Assembly (NCBI GenBank): GCA_902589725.1
Contig: CACITU010000001.1
Coordinates: 1-64,000, forward strand
Reading direction: 5' to 3'
Origin: an uncultured Pelagibacteraceae bacterium
Lineage (GTDB): Bacteria; Pseudomonadota; Alphaproteobacteria; Pelagibacterales; Pelagibacteraceae
DNA length: 64,000 bases
Part shown: positions 27,878-35,681 of the stretch, one piece after another
Layout of the letters: each line of letters starts with the position of its first letter
Numbering within the stretch: the stretch's first letter is position 1
The notes under the pieces: model-generated
Told to the model about the DNA's origin: nothing
The model's input: the letters and a program-made list of their open reading frames with translations, nothing else
The model's database searches: none
Position numbers and translations under genes: made by a program

Positions 27878-28426
27878 CTATTTCTTTTTATTTTCTTTAT
27901 CTTGCTTTTGATAAAGTGCAGCTTTTTTAAGAATTTCTTTTTTTAATTCTGAAACCAAGACACCCTCAGTCTCTATAACCTTACAATTTAATAAGCTATC
28001 ATTACAAGTTCTATTAAAAACTTTAACATCAAGTGCATCAGCTCTTAATTCATTAGTGAGAAATCTTATGGAAATTTTAATACTTTCACTTCCAGCATTT
28101 TCTGAATACCAATCAGTAATAATGATACCTCCACTATAATTTACAGATGAAAGAGGCATAAAATCTATTACATCAAGCGAAGCCCTCCACAATTCATTTG
28201 AACTCGCAAAGTCAAATTTACCCGAATTGTTTCCAAATGTATTATTAAGCGTGAAACCTTTGCCTTCCTCAAGATTTTTTTTCACTCTTTCTTTGGGATC
28301 AGCCGGTGTTTTTCTTGCATCCCCTCCAGGTATTTTTAATTTTCCATCAGGTCCTGCGCAAGAACTCAGTAAAATTGGCATAATTAAAATAAAAACTAGG
28401 ATTTTTAGTGACTTTGTAATACTCAT
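27878..28426 (-). CDS. DUF3576 lipoprotein
   Basis: A 182-residue predicted lipoprotein with lipobox LLSSC at the end of the signal (ILIMPILLSSCAGPDG) and a domain typical of alphaproteobacterial DUF3576: NELWRASLDVIDFMPLSSVNYSGG and IITDWYSENAGSESIKISIRFL. Function is unknown; the family commonly sits beside leuS-lptE-holA and may belong to envelope assembly. It is the promoter-proximal gene of this leftward unit, divergent from the porin. Confidence 0.9.
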   Translation of the reverse strand: MSITKSLKILVFILIMPILLSSCAGPDGKLKIPGGDARKTPADPKERVKKNLEEGKGFTLNNTFGNNSGKFDFASSNELWRASLDVIDFMPLSSVNYSGGIIITDWYSENAGSESIKISIRFLTNELRADALDVKVFNRTCNDSLLNCKVIETEGVLVSELKKEILKKAALYQKQDKENKKK

Positions 28427-28633
28427 GCAGATTTCTCAAAAAAATTATTATATTTACAACATAACTCCTAAATGTCTAAATTATATAAAAATACTGTTAA
28501 AATATGATGCAAAAATGCAACACTTTAAATAAATATTCAAATATCAAGCAAATTAGGGAAAAACATTGAATTTTAATGGTAAAAAAGCAACGTTTATTAT
28601 TAATAATTAACATTAATTAAGGAGAAATTAATT
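28427..28633. promoter_or_regulatory. Divergent non-coding region before the porin gene
   Basis: A 207-base spacer, the second longest in the window, between the DUF3576 and porin genes. GGAG (28621-28624), nine bases before the porin ATG, is a clear ribosome-binding site. I could not settle on a promoter. A TGCAA-AAA-TGCAA direct repeat near 28507 may be chance. Confidence 0.5.
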
Positions 28634-29578
28634 ATGAACATTAAAAAAATAGGTCTAACTGCTCTAGCAGCTTCACTTGTTTCTGTATCAGCTCATGCTG
28701 GTTCATTATCAGTGGCTGGAGGAGCATCTATAGGCGTTAAAGACACATCAAAGACTTCAACAGGTAAGTCTTTTACGATGGGTAATAGTGTAACTTTTAC
28801 TGGTTCAGGTGAATTAGATAACGGTATGAACGTATCTATTTCTTTCGAATTAGACCAAGGTGCTGAGGCTGGTACAGCTGGTGCTGCTGCCAAAGGTCCT
28901 TTCGACAGTCACTCTGTAACAGTAAGTTCAGATGAGTTAGGTACTTTAGTGTTTGCTGGTCACGGTGGATCTTCTGCTCAGTCAGAAATCGATACTACTG
29001 CTGCTGGTGATGCTTGGAACAATGGTTCAAACTTCACAGTATCAGCATCAAGTACTAGTAACAATATGATGTTGTATACACTTCCAACATTTATTGATGA
29101 TGTAACTGCGAAAGTGTCTTATACACCAGGTGCTGCAGGAGTTGATTCTGCAACAGCGTGGAGATTAGGATACACAGGTGTTGAAGGTTTAACTGTTGAT
29201 TATGCGCAAGGTGACAACGAAACTGTTGGTGCTAAAGCTGAAGCAACTACTTTCAAAGCATCTTATGCTTACAGCTCATTTACTTTAAGCTACTCTAAAA
29301 ATGAGTATGACACTGAAGCTGCTACAGGTGGACAAGATATCGATTCATGGAATCTTGCTTACACTGTAAATGATGACTTGTCAGTTGCTTACGGTGTTGA
29401 GACACACGATACTGAAGCACAAAATGTAGATGAAGAAGCGGAATACGTAAATGTTTCTTACACTACTGGTGGTGTAACATTATCAGCTTCTAATTACATG
29501 TATGAAGGTGATAGTAACACAGCTGGTGCTGGTGGTGAAATCGACAGATGGGCACTATCTGCAACATTTGCATTCTAA
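28634..29578 (+). CDS. Gram-negative porin (outer-membrane beta-barrel)
   Basis: A 314-residue outer-membrane porin for passive uptake of small solutes. A clean signal peptide (MNIKKIGLTALAASLVSVSAHA, cut near residue 22) is followed by alternating amphipathic strands such as GSLSVAGGASIGVKDTSK and the C-terminal aromatic ATFAF that BAM recognises. Composition is richer in Ala, Gly, Thr and Ser and less AT-biased than neighbours, as expected for a highly expressed envelope protein. It has its own ribosome-binding site and a strong terminator, so it is a single-gene unit. Confidence 0.93.
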   Translation: MNIKKIGLTALAASLVSVSAHAGSLSVAGGASIGVKDTSKTSTGKSFTMGNSVTFTGSGELDNGMNVSISFELDQGAEAGTAGAAAKGPFDSHSVTVSSDELGTLVFAGHGGSSAQSEIDTTAAGDAWNNGSNFTVSASSTSNNMMLYTLPTFIDDVTAKVSYTPGAAGVDSATAWRLGYTGVEGLTVDYAQGDNETVGAKAEATTFKASYAYSSFTLSYSKNEYDTEAATGGQDIDSWNLAYTVNDDLSVAYGVETHDTEAQNVDEEAEYVNVSYTTGGVTLSASNYMYEGDSNTAGAGGEIDRWALSATFAF

Positions 29579-29600
29579 TTTAATTTAGATTGAAAATTTA

Positions 29601-29631
29601 AAAAAGGGCCCCTTTTAGGGGCCTTTTTTTT
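29601..29631. terminator. Intrinsic terminator after the porin, probably bidirectional
   Basis: A5 GG(G)CCCC, loop TTTTA, GGGGCC T7: a GC-rich stem with one bulged G, A run before and T run after. The symmetry allows it to stop the convergent ThiE-like gene too; its stop codon is at 29630-29632. Confidence 0.88.
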
Positions 29632-30148
29632 ATTCGAAAAAAGATATTCCTGCAAAATCTTGGCACTTTAAAAGCCGAAGTTTCTTAATATTATTTTGAG
29701 AAATCCCTCCTAAAGCAACAATATCCTTTTTGGTTAGGTTTGCTAGTATCTTAAACTTATTAATCCCAAGAAAATTTTTATTTTTTTTGAATAAAGATGA
29801 TACAAAAATTCTTAATACCTTTTGTTTTTCTTTTATTCTTATTTCCTTAAGGTTGTGTGCTGATCCAATGATTTCAAATTTTTTTCTATAAGTGTATGCC
29901 AAGTGTTTTGTACTTTTATTAAAAGAAGGGATATAAGCTCCATCTAAATTAAGTTTAATTGCAAGTTTAATGTTATTAGATAAATAAAATTTTATTCTTT
30001 TTTTTTTACAATGAGCTTTTATTTTCAAAATTAGATTTTCATTTTCAATATTTGAGGAATAGTTTCGATAAATAATGCTAGTTTGTTGGCTTTGATTATT
30101 GATATTATTTGTTTCAAATTTGTCTATAAAGTAATATTTTCTATTCAT
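29630..30148 (-). CDS. ThiE/TenI-like protein
   Basis: A 172-residue protein of the thiamine-phosphate synthase/TenI superfamily. Visible are YLSNNIKLAIKLNLDGAYIP, GSAHNLKEI and the phosphate-loop-like IVALGGISQNNIKKL. It is shorter than ThiE (about 210 residues) and lacks a clear pyrophosphate-binding GPxF.T.TK segment, so catalytic thiamine synthesis is doubtful. The start at 30148 fits; an ATG at 30160 is also open. It converges on the porin and diverges from yggS with only a few bases between starts. Confidence 0.68.
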   Translation of the reverse strand: MNRKYYFIDKFETNNINNQSQQTSIIYRNYSSNIENENLILKIKAHCKKKRIKFYLSNNIKLAIKLNLDGAYIPSFNKSTKHLAYTYRKKFEIIGSAHNLKEIRIKEKQKVLRIFVSSLFKKNKNFLGINKFKILANLTKKDIVALGGISQNNIKKLRLLKCQDFAGISFFE

Positions 30149-30154
30149 AAATAT

Positions 30155-30814
30155 ATGCATGGTACTGTAAAAAATTTATCTGATATTCAGAATAATATTA
30201 ATATTCATCTTAATAAATTAAATATTTTAAGTAATCCAAAAATTGTTGCAGTTTCTAAAACTTTTACAATTGATAAAATTTTGCCCCTTATACAGCACGG
30301 TCATATTGATTACGGTGAAAATAAAGTTCAGGAAGCGGTTGAAAAATGGACTGAAACTAAAAAAAAATATCCCCTAGTAAGATTGCATATGATTGGTAAA
30401 TTACAAACTAACAAAGTGAAATTTGCAGTCAAAATATTTGATTATATACATTCAGTTGATAGTGAGAAACTTGCAAAAAAAATTGCTGAAGAACAAAATA
30501 AAGTAAATAAAAAAATTAAAATTTTTCTTCAAGTGAATATAGGAGACGAAGGCCAAAAATCAGGAATTAATAAAAATGACCTGGCAAAGTTAGTTATTTA
30601 TTGTAAAGAAATTGGTCTAAACGTAATTGGTTTGATGTGTATTCCTCCAGCAAATATTGATCCAGAAAATTATTTTTTAGAGATGAATCAATTGAATAGT
30701 GCTTTAGAATTTAAAGAATTAAGTATGGGTATGTCTTCAGATTATTTAACTGCTATAAAACACCTATCAACTTATGTTAGAATTGGTTCAAGTATTTTTG
30801 GTCAAAGATCCTAA
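30155..30814 (+). CDS. YggS-family PLP-binding protein
   Basis: PLP homeostasis protein of 219 residues. The PLP Lys lies in KIVAVSKTFTIDKI, and DYGENKVQEAVEKW, LHMIGKLQTNKVKF, LQVNIGDEGQKSGI and LSMGMSSDY are all family hallmarks. The start is set at 30155 because this gives the usual short N-terminus. A longer frame upstream runs through the opposing gene. It shares a CTAA stop (30811-30814) with the convergent transpeptidase gene. Confidence 0.95.
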   Translation: MHGTVKNLSDIQNNINIHLNKLNILSNPKIVAVSKTFTIDKILPLIQHGHIDYGENKVQEAVEKWTETKKKYPLVRLHMIGKLQTNKVKFAVKIFDYIHSVDSEKLAKKIAEEQNKVNKKIKIFLQVNIGDEGQKSGINKNDLAKLVIYCKEIGLNVIGLMCIPPANIDPENYFLEMNQLNSALEFKELSMGMSSDYLTAIKHLSTYVRIGSSIFGQRS

Positions 30815-31305
30815 TAAATTTTTATTTTAGAATTTTTTTTAATTAATTTCAGCATAATTAAAAAATCTTTTTCCTTTAAAGCAACACATCCAGCTGTAGG
30901 TTTATAATTTTTTGTTAGGTGAATAAAAATACAACTACCTAGTCCAATAATGGGTTTTTTGTAATTGTACTTAATTGGAATTAGAAAATCGTACTTGTAG
31001 TCTTTTCTTTTCAATTTTTCATGTTTAATTTTTTTTTTAATTTTAATAAGTTTGTTATATTTTTTAGGATAACGAATATCATCACACCAACCCATATTTT
31101 TATTAATTTTAATACATTTAAGTAATGTCAATGGTTTTTGTTTTCGATCTTTCCTAAAATAAAGATTTTCAAGTTCAAATGTACCTTTGGGTGTTTTTTT
31201 ATCTCCTTCTTTTTTTTTGAAAGTGGATCCTTTTTTTCCGATACAACACCTAAATTTAAATTCATCAATCTGAAGAGTGTGTTTATTTTTTATTAAAATT
31301 GTCAT
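30811..31305 (-). CDS. L,D-transpeptidase (YkuD) domain protein
   Basis: Predicted L,D-transpeptidase of 164 residues. The catalytic region is GLGSCIFIHL (His129) with TAGCVAL (Cys140), and KGSTFKKKEGDKKTPKGTFEL matches the family's GxxxxxTPxGxF. There is no signal peptide or membrane segment, which is unusual for a periplasmic peptidoglycan enzyme but is seen in the YkuD group annotated as cytoplasmic in some genomes. Its start overlaps the divergent regulator gene. Confidence 0.85.
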   Translation of the reverse strand: MTILIKNKHTLQIDEFKFRCCIGKKGSTFKKKEGDKKTPKGTFELENLYFRKDRKQKPLTLLKCIKINKNMGWCDDIRYPKKYNKLIKIKKKIKHEKLKRKDYKYDFLIPIKYNYKKPIIGLGSCIFIHLTKNYKPTAGCVALKEKDFLIMLKLIKKNSKIKIY

Positions 31306-31877
31306 ATTCTCTTTTTGTGATTACTCAGAATTTAATAATTTTCAAGTTTAATGCATTATACCGTATCTTTGAAGAACTTGATTTAGATTTAAATTTTAAG
31401 ATAACGTTTGTAGATAATCAAAATTCTTTAAATGAAATATTAAAAAATTTAAATAATCATTTAATTATATCAAATAAAAAATACACAGACATCGACAATC
31501 AATATGTATTAGAAAATACACCAATTAATATTTTTAATTTAGTCGAAAAGCTTAATATTGAATTTTTAAAATTACAATTTAATAACCAATCTGAAGTTAA
31601 AGTAAAAAATTACACCATAGATTTAAATTCAAGAGAGATGTTAGCAAATAATACTAGACTTAAATTGACTGAAAAAGAAATTAATACAATCACTTATTTA
31701 TCTAAATCAAACAAACCTGTCAGTATTGAAGAGTTGCAAGAAAAAGTATGGAGTTACCAATCTGATATGGAAACACATACTGTTGAGACTCATATTTATC
31801 GATTAAGAAAGAAAATTTTGAATGCTTTTAAAGATAATGAATTCATAATCAGCAAAAAAAATGGTTATCAAATCTAA
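31299..31877 (+). CDS. OmpR-type winged-helix DNA-binding protein without clear receiver
   Basis: A 192-residue protein whose C-terminal third is an OmpR/PhoB winged helix: NYTIDLNSREMLANNTRLKL, LTEKEINTITYLSK, VWSYQSDMETHTVETHIYRL and a final GYQI. The first 90 residues are about the size of a shrunken receiver (LIISNKKYTDIDNQYVLENT) but I see no phosphorylation Asp pattern, so phosphorylation-independent action is likely. The start is TTG (31299), or GTG at 31317; the first overlaps the transpeptidase start by seven bases. Confidence 0.8.
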   Translation: MSYSLFVITQNLIIFKFNALYRIFEELDLDLNFKITFVDNQNSLNEILKNLNNHLIISNKKYTDIDNQYVLENTPINIFNLVEKLNIEFLKLQFNNQSEVKVKNYTIDLNSREMLANNTRLKLTEKEINTITYLSKSNKPVSIEELQEKVWSYQSDMETHTVETHIYRLRKKILNAFKDNEFIISKKNGYQI

Positions 31878-31992
31878 TAAAAAATTAAATAAGAAAAACC
31901 CAATGGCTAAAGATTTATTTACTAACAGGTATAAACCCAAAATAGTTAAACCAAAAAAAGGTAAAGGAAGTTTTAGAAGAAAGAAAAAATAA
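31861..31992 (+). CDS. ArfA-like alternative ribosome-rescue factor candidate
   Basis: A 43-residue basic protein beginning MVIKSNKKLNKKNPMAKDLF. The core DLFTNRYKPKIVKPKKGKGS resembles the E. coli ArfA core [20 protein letters not shown], including the exact KKGKGS followed by an aromatic and Arg. ArfA recruits RF2 to ribosomes stalled on truncated mRNA. The gene overlaps the regulator end by 17 bases and ends one base before the convergent kinase. Internal Met15 is another possible start. The motif match is short, so this is a candidate only. Confidence 0.65.
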   Translation: MVIKSNKKLNKKNPMAKDLFTNRYKPKIVKPKKGKGSFRRKKK

Positions 31993-31993
31993 A

Positions 31994-32923
31994 TTAAATT
32001 CTTGCCCCGATTTGTTGTATTATTATCGACGACATTTCTGTGCCTTTTTCAAGACACTCTCTGGTAGTTAATTTGTTTATGTAACCATGTAAAAATCCAG
32101 CAGCAAATAGATCACCTGCTCCAGTAAGATCCACAATTCTTAAGTTTTTTTGTGCATCAGTTTCTACAACTTCATCCCCATTAACTGCCATTGCTCCTTT
32201 TTCACCTCTAGTTACAATCACTAATTTATTAAGTTGTTTTGAAAAATTTATAACCTCGTTGAAATTTTTTGCTTCAATTAATGAGGTAATTTCTTGTTCA
32301 TTTGCAAAAGTAATATCTAGTTTGCTTTTAACTAGATTTAAAAAATTAGGTTTATGTCTATCTACACAAAATAAATCAGAAAGCGACATAGCAACTTTCT
32401 TTGCATTACTAATAGCTTTATCAAACGCTTTTTTTGGATCTCCTTCATCCCATAAATAACCTTCGAGAAATACCATTTCACTTTTTCGGATTGCATCTAA
32501 ACTAACATCATTTTCATTAATTTTTCCTGCTGTGCCCAGGAAGGTACACATTGTCCTTTCTGAGTCTGGTGTCACTAATATTAAACAAGTTCCAGTTGGC
32601 AATACCTCTCTTTTTTTAGAATAAAAGTATTCTACATTCTCCTTTTTTAATCCTTCTTCGTACTTACTACCAAATTCATCGTCGGAAATTTTACCAATAA
32701 AACCAGCGTTATTACCAAGTTGTGATATTCCAACTATTGAATTTGCAACAGATCCTCCAGAAATAGTTTTTTCAATTTTTAGATTTGATAATAAATTTTT
32801 GAATTCATTTTCATCAAAAATTAATTTCATTGTACTTTTTGTGAGATTATTATTAGTAATAAAATCATCATCAACTTTACAAATTACGTCCACTATTGCA
32901 TTTCCTATACCTAAAATTTTCAT
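31994..32923 (-). CDS. PfkB-family carbohydrate/adenosine kinase
   Basis: A 309-residue ribokinase-fold kinase. The N-terminal GIGNAIVDVICKVDDDFI, the GGSVANSIVGISQLG substrate region and the C-terminal DLTGAGDLFAAGFLHGY with the catalytic Asp are clear. Alphaproteobacterial relatives are annotated as adenosine kinases or sugar kinases; the substrate is not determined by what I can see. It is the last gene of the leftward chaperone operon, two bases after nth. Confidence 0.9.
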   Translation of the reverse strand: MKILGIGNAIVDVICKVDDDFITNNNLTKSTMKLIFDENEFKNLLSNLKIEKTISGGSVANSIVGISQLGNNAGFIGKISDDEFGSKYEEGLKKENVEYFYSKKREVLPTGTCLILVTPDSERTMCTFLGTAGKINENDVSLDAIRKSEMVFLEGYLWDEGDPKKAFDKAISNAKKVAMSLSDLFCVDRHKPNFLNLVKSKLDITFANEQEITSLIEAKNFNEVINFSKQLNKLVIVTRGEKGAMAVNGDEVVETDAQKNLRIVDLTGAGDLFAAGFLHGYINKLTTRECLEKGTEMSSIIIQQIGARI

Positions 32924-32924
32924 A

Positions 32925-33578
32925 TCAAGCTTTTTTTGTAATAACAGGTTTTTTTCTGTTTGGATAGCAAGTAGTACATATTTTACAGGTTAAGCCATAA
33001 CAATCTCTTGCCTTACAGTATTCTCTACCATAAAAAATTATTTGTAGATGTAGTTTAGACCAAGTCTTTTTTGGAAATATTCTTTTTAAGTCTTTTTCTG
33101 TTTGAATTACATTTTTTCCATTTGTCAAACCCCATCTTTGTGCAAGTCTATGGATATGGGTATCAATTGCAAAAGCTGGATATCCAAAACCCTGGGACAT
33201 AACCACACTAGCTGTTTTATGTCCTACTCCAGGCAGTTTTTCAAGTTCTTCAAAAGTTTTGGGTACTCTGCCCTTATGTTTTTCCATCAATTGTTTTGAC
33301 ATTAAATAAATACTTTTTGCCTTAACTCTAAAGATACCGATTTTTTTGATTAATTTTTCGATTTTTTTCCTACCTAATTTTACAAAATGTTCTGGTTTAA
33401 AATATTTTGGATATATATTTCTTGTTACGTTGTTTACATTAACATCGGTACATTGTGCTGAAAGCAAAACAGAAATTAATAGTGTAAAAGTATTTTTGCT
33501 TTTAAGTGGTACTGGCGCTTTAGGATAAATTTTATTAAGAGTTTTAATTATGATCTTTGCTTTTTCTTTCTCATTCAT
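32925..33578 (-). CDS. nth: Endonuclease III (DNA glycosylase/AP lyase)
   Basis: Base-excision repair enzyme for oxidised pyrimidines. The 217 residues include the helix-hairpin-helix LPGVGHKTASVV with catalytic Lys121 and AIDTHIHRL with Asp139. The C-terminal iron-sulfur loop has Cys188, 193, 198, 201 and 204, whereas the usual spacing is C-x6-C-x2-C-x5-C; here no choice of four gives that spacing. The start overlaps the dapB stop as TAATG. Confidence 0.94.
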   Translation of the reverse strand: MNEKEKAKIIIKTLNKIYPKAPVPLKSKNTFTLLISVLLSAQCTDVNVNNVTRNIYPKYFKPEHFVKLGRKKIEKLIKKIGIFRVKAKSIYLMSKQLMEKHKGRVPKTFEELEKLPGVGHKTASVVMSQGFGYPAFAIDTHIHRLAQRWGLTNGKNVIQTEKDLKRIFPKKTWSKLHLQIIFYGREYCKARDCYGLTCKICTTCYPNRKKPVITKKA

Positions 33579-34354
33579 TATGAAAAGTTAAGCAAATCTC
33601 TCATAGAATATAAACCTGGCTTTTTTTTCATTAACCATATAGAGGCAGTTAAAGCTCCATCAGAATAGAGTGCTCTGTCAAAAGCTTCATGGTTCAATGT
33701 AATTATTTCTTTTCCACTTGAAAATTTGACTTCGTGTTCACCAATAATTTCACCTTTTCTAATTGAGTTAAAATTAATTTTTCTTCCATAAGGAAAGGAT
33801 TTTTTGTTTAAAAATTTTTTCCCAATTAGATTATATAAATTTTTGTTCTTTCCATCTGCAATTCCCTTACCAAGCATTAAGGCAGTACCAGATGGGTAAT
33901 CTTTTTTGTGTTTATGGTGAACTTCAAATATTTTACTTAAATATTCGTCATTTAATGATTTCGAAGCGATTTCAGTTAAATACATAAGCAAATTAACTCC
34001 TAGGCTCATGTTTCCCGCTTTTAAAATAGGTATTTTTCTTGAAAATTTTTTAACCTGATTTTCCTGAGTTCTGGTAAATCCAGTTGTACCAATTACTACT
34101 TTTTTTTTAAGTTTTGATGCTATTTTTAATATTTCAAGGGTGCAGTCAGGAACAGTAAAATCAATAATTATATCAGATTTTTTAAAAGCCTTCTCAGAAT
34201 TTAACTCAGGTTTAATTCCATTAAACTTTTTATTTATTAATCTATTTTCTGTGAGTGTAACTAATTTAAAATTTTTATTTTTCTTTACAGATTTAATTAA
34301 TTGCTGGCCCATCCTGCCTATACACCCAGAAATAGCTAAGTTAATTTTTTTCAT
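33578..34354 (-). CDS. dapB: 4-hydroxy-tetrahydrodipicolinate reductase DapB
   Basis: Lysine/diaminopimelate pathway reductase. The 258-residue protein has the N-terminal nucleotide loop ISGCIGRMGQQL, IIDFTVPDCTLE, VVIGTTGFT and the catalytic EVHHKHKKDYPSGTALMLG. A longer frame exists but the family N-terminus gives the start at 34354, which overlaps the stop of a 55-residue membrane-protein gene as TAATG. Confidence 0.97.
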   Translation of the reverse strand: MKKINLAISGCIGRMGQQLIKSVKKNKNFKLVTLTENRLINKKFNGIKPELNSEKAFKKSDIIIDFTVPDCTLEILKIASKLKKKVVIGTTGFTRTQENQVKKFSRKIPILKAGNMSLGVNLLMYLTEIASKSLNDEYLSKIFEVHHKHKKDYPSGTALMLGKGIADGKNKNLYNLIGKKFLNKKSFPYGRKINFNSIRKGEIIGEHEVKFSSGKEIITLNHEAFDRALYSDGALTASIWLMKKKPGLYSMRDLLNFS

Positions 34355-34521
34355 TAATAGATAAAATATAGAAGTATCATAAGTAATAAAACAATAATAC
34401 CCCAAATACTTAAATTTTTAAAAAATACTTTTCTCTTTAAGTTTGAATTTATGAAGCCAGGTAGAATAAGAATTAATACTAAAATTAAAGCTACTGAGGG
34501 AATAATTTCTTCTAATCCCAT
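34354..34521 (-). CDS. Small two-helix membrane protein between dnaJ and dapB
   Basis: A 55-residue frame beginning MGLEEIIPSVALILVLILIL, with a second hydrophobic segment (GIIVLLLMILLYFIY) at the C-terminus and a basic loop NSNLKRKVFFKN between. It starts three bases after the dnaJ stop and its own stop overlaps the dapB ATG as TAATG, so it is almost certainly translated in the chaperone operon. I recognise no family. Topology by the positive-inside rule would put the loop in the cytoplasm. Confidence 0.75.
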   Translation of the reverse strand: MGLEEIIPSVALILVLILILPGFINSNLKRKVFFKNLSIWGIIVLLLMILLYFIY

Positions 34522-34524
34522 ATC

Positions 34525-35652
34525 CTAATTTTTCCAAAAGTCTTTTGCTTTTTGAAAAAATTTTTTAATACTTGGATTTGACTTATCGTTTTCAATTTCT
34601 CTAAATTGCTCTAATAATTCTTTTTGTTTTTTATTTAAATATACAGGTACCTCTGTTTTAACTTGAACATATAAGTCACCAAAATCACCTCTTCTCATAA
34701 ATGGCATACCTTTTCCTTTTAATCTAAATTGTTTGCCATTTTGAGTTCCATCAGGAATTTTAATTTTTGCTTTTCCACCATCAATAGTTGGAATTTCAAT
34801 AGTCGTTCCCAATGCAGCGTCTGCAAGTGAAAGTGGAAATTCAAAAAATAAATTCTCATCTGATCTTTTAAAAAGGTTGTGAGAATTAACATTAATAAAT
34901 AAATATAGGTCTCCTGTTGATCCACCTCTTGTCCCAGCCTCACCTTTTCCTGCCAGCCTAATTCTAGTTCCATCATCAACACCTTTTGGAATGGTTACAG
35001 ATATTTTTTTTGATGCCTGTTTTTTACCTTGACCATTACAATCATTACACGGATTGGTAATTTCTTCACCATTTCCATTACATTGAGGACATGTTTGTTG
35101 AACTGTAAAAAAGCCTTGGTTGGTTCTTACTCTTCCATTACCACCACAATATGAGCACCTATCTGGAGAATAGCCTGGTTTAGATCCATTTCCTCTGCAA
35201 GTACTACACTGTTCAGTTGTTGAAAACTTAATATCTTGTTTCTTTCCATGGTAAGCTTCCTCCAAAGAAATAGATAAATCGTATCTTAAGTCGGAACCTC
35301 TATTATTAGACTTTCTACTTCTTGATCTTCTTCCTCCACCAAAATCTCCAAAAAAATCTTCAAAAATATCTGAAAAATCTGCTCCACTAAAACCACCAAA
35401 ACCACCACCAGGTCTGCCACCACCATTTTCAAATGCCGCATGTCCAAAATTATCATAATTTTGTTTCTTTTCTTTATCTGAAAGTATTCCATAAGCTTCA
35501 CTAGCTTCTTTGAATTTTTCCTCAGCTTTAGTGTCACCTGGATTTTTATCAGGATGATATTTAACAGCTAATTTTCTATATGCAGATTTTAACTCATCAG
35601 GACTTGCGCTTTTATTAACGCCTAAGACATCATAATAGTCTCTTTTAGCCAT
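34525..35652 (-). CDS. dnaJ: Chaperone DnaJ
   Basis: Hsp40 co-chaperone stimulating DnaK ATPase. The 375 residues show the J domain with HPDKNPGD, a Gly/Phe-rich linker, four zinc repeats ([32 protein letters not shown]) and two C-terminal beta domains ([20 protein letters not shown]). It lies 29 bases after dnaK and three before the small membrane-protein gene. Confidence 0.99.
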   Translation of the reverse strand: MAKRDYYDVLGVNKSASPDELKSAYRKLAVKYHPDKNPGDTKAEEKFKEASEAYGILSDKEKKQNYDNFGHAAFENGGGRPGGGFGGFSGADFSDIFEDFFGDFGGGRRSRSRKSNNRGSDLRYDLSISLEEAYHGKKQDIKFSTTEQCSTCRGNGSKPGYSPDRCSYCGGNGRVRTNQGFFTVQQTCPQCNGNGEEITNPCNDCNGQGKKQASKKISVTIPKGVDDGTRIRLAGKGEAGTRGGSTGDLYLFINVNSHNLFKRSDENLFFEFPLSLADAALGTTIEIPTIDGGKAKIKIPDGTQNGKQFRLKGKGMPFMRRGDFGDLYVQVKTEVPVYLNKKQKELLEQFREIENDKSNPSIKKFFQKAKDFWKN

Positions 35653-35681
35653 TAAATTACCCCAGACAATTAAATGTCAGT

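Noticed and set aside
28250-28257. Half parS-like CGTGAAAC
   Set aside because: Only one arm is present and there is no palindrome.
28507-28519. TGCAA-AAA-TGCAA direct repeat before the porin gene
   Set aside because: A two-copy five-base repeat in AT-rich DNA is not enough to claim an operator.
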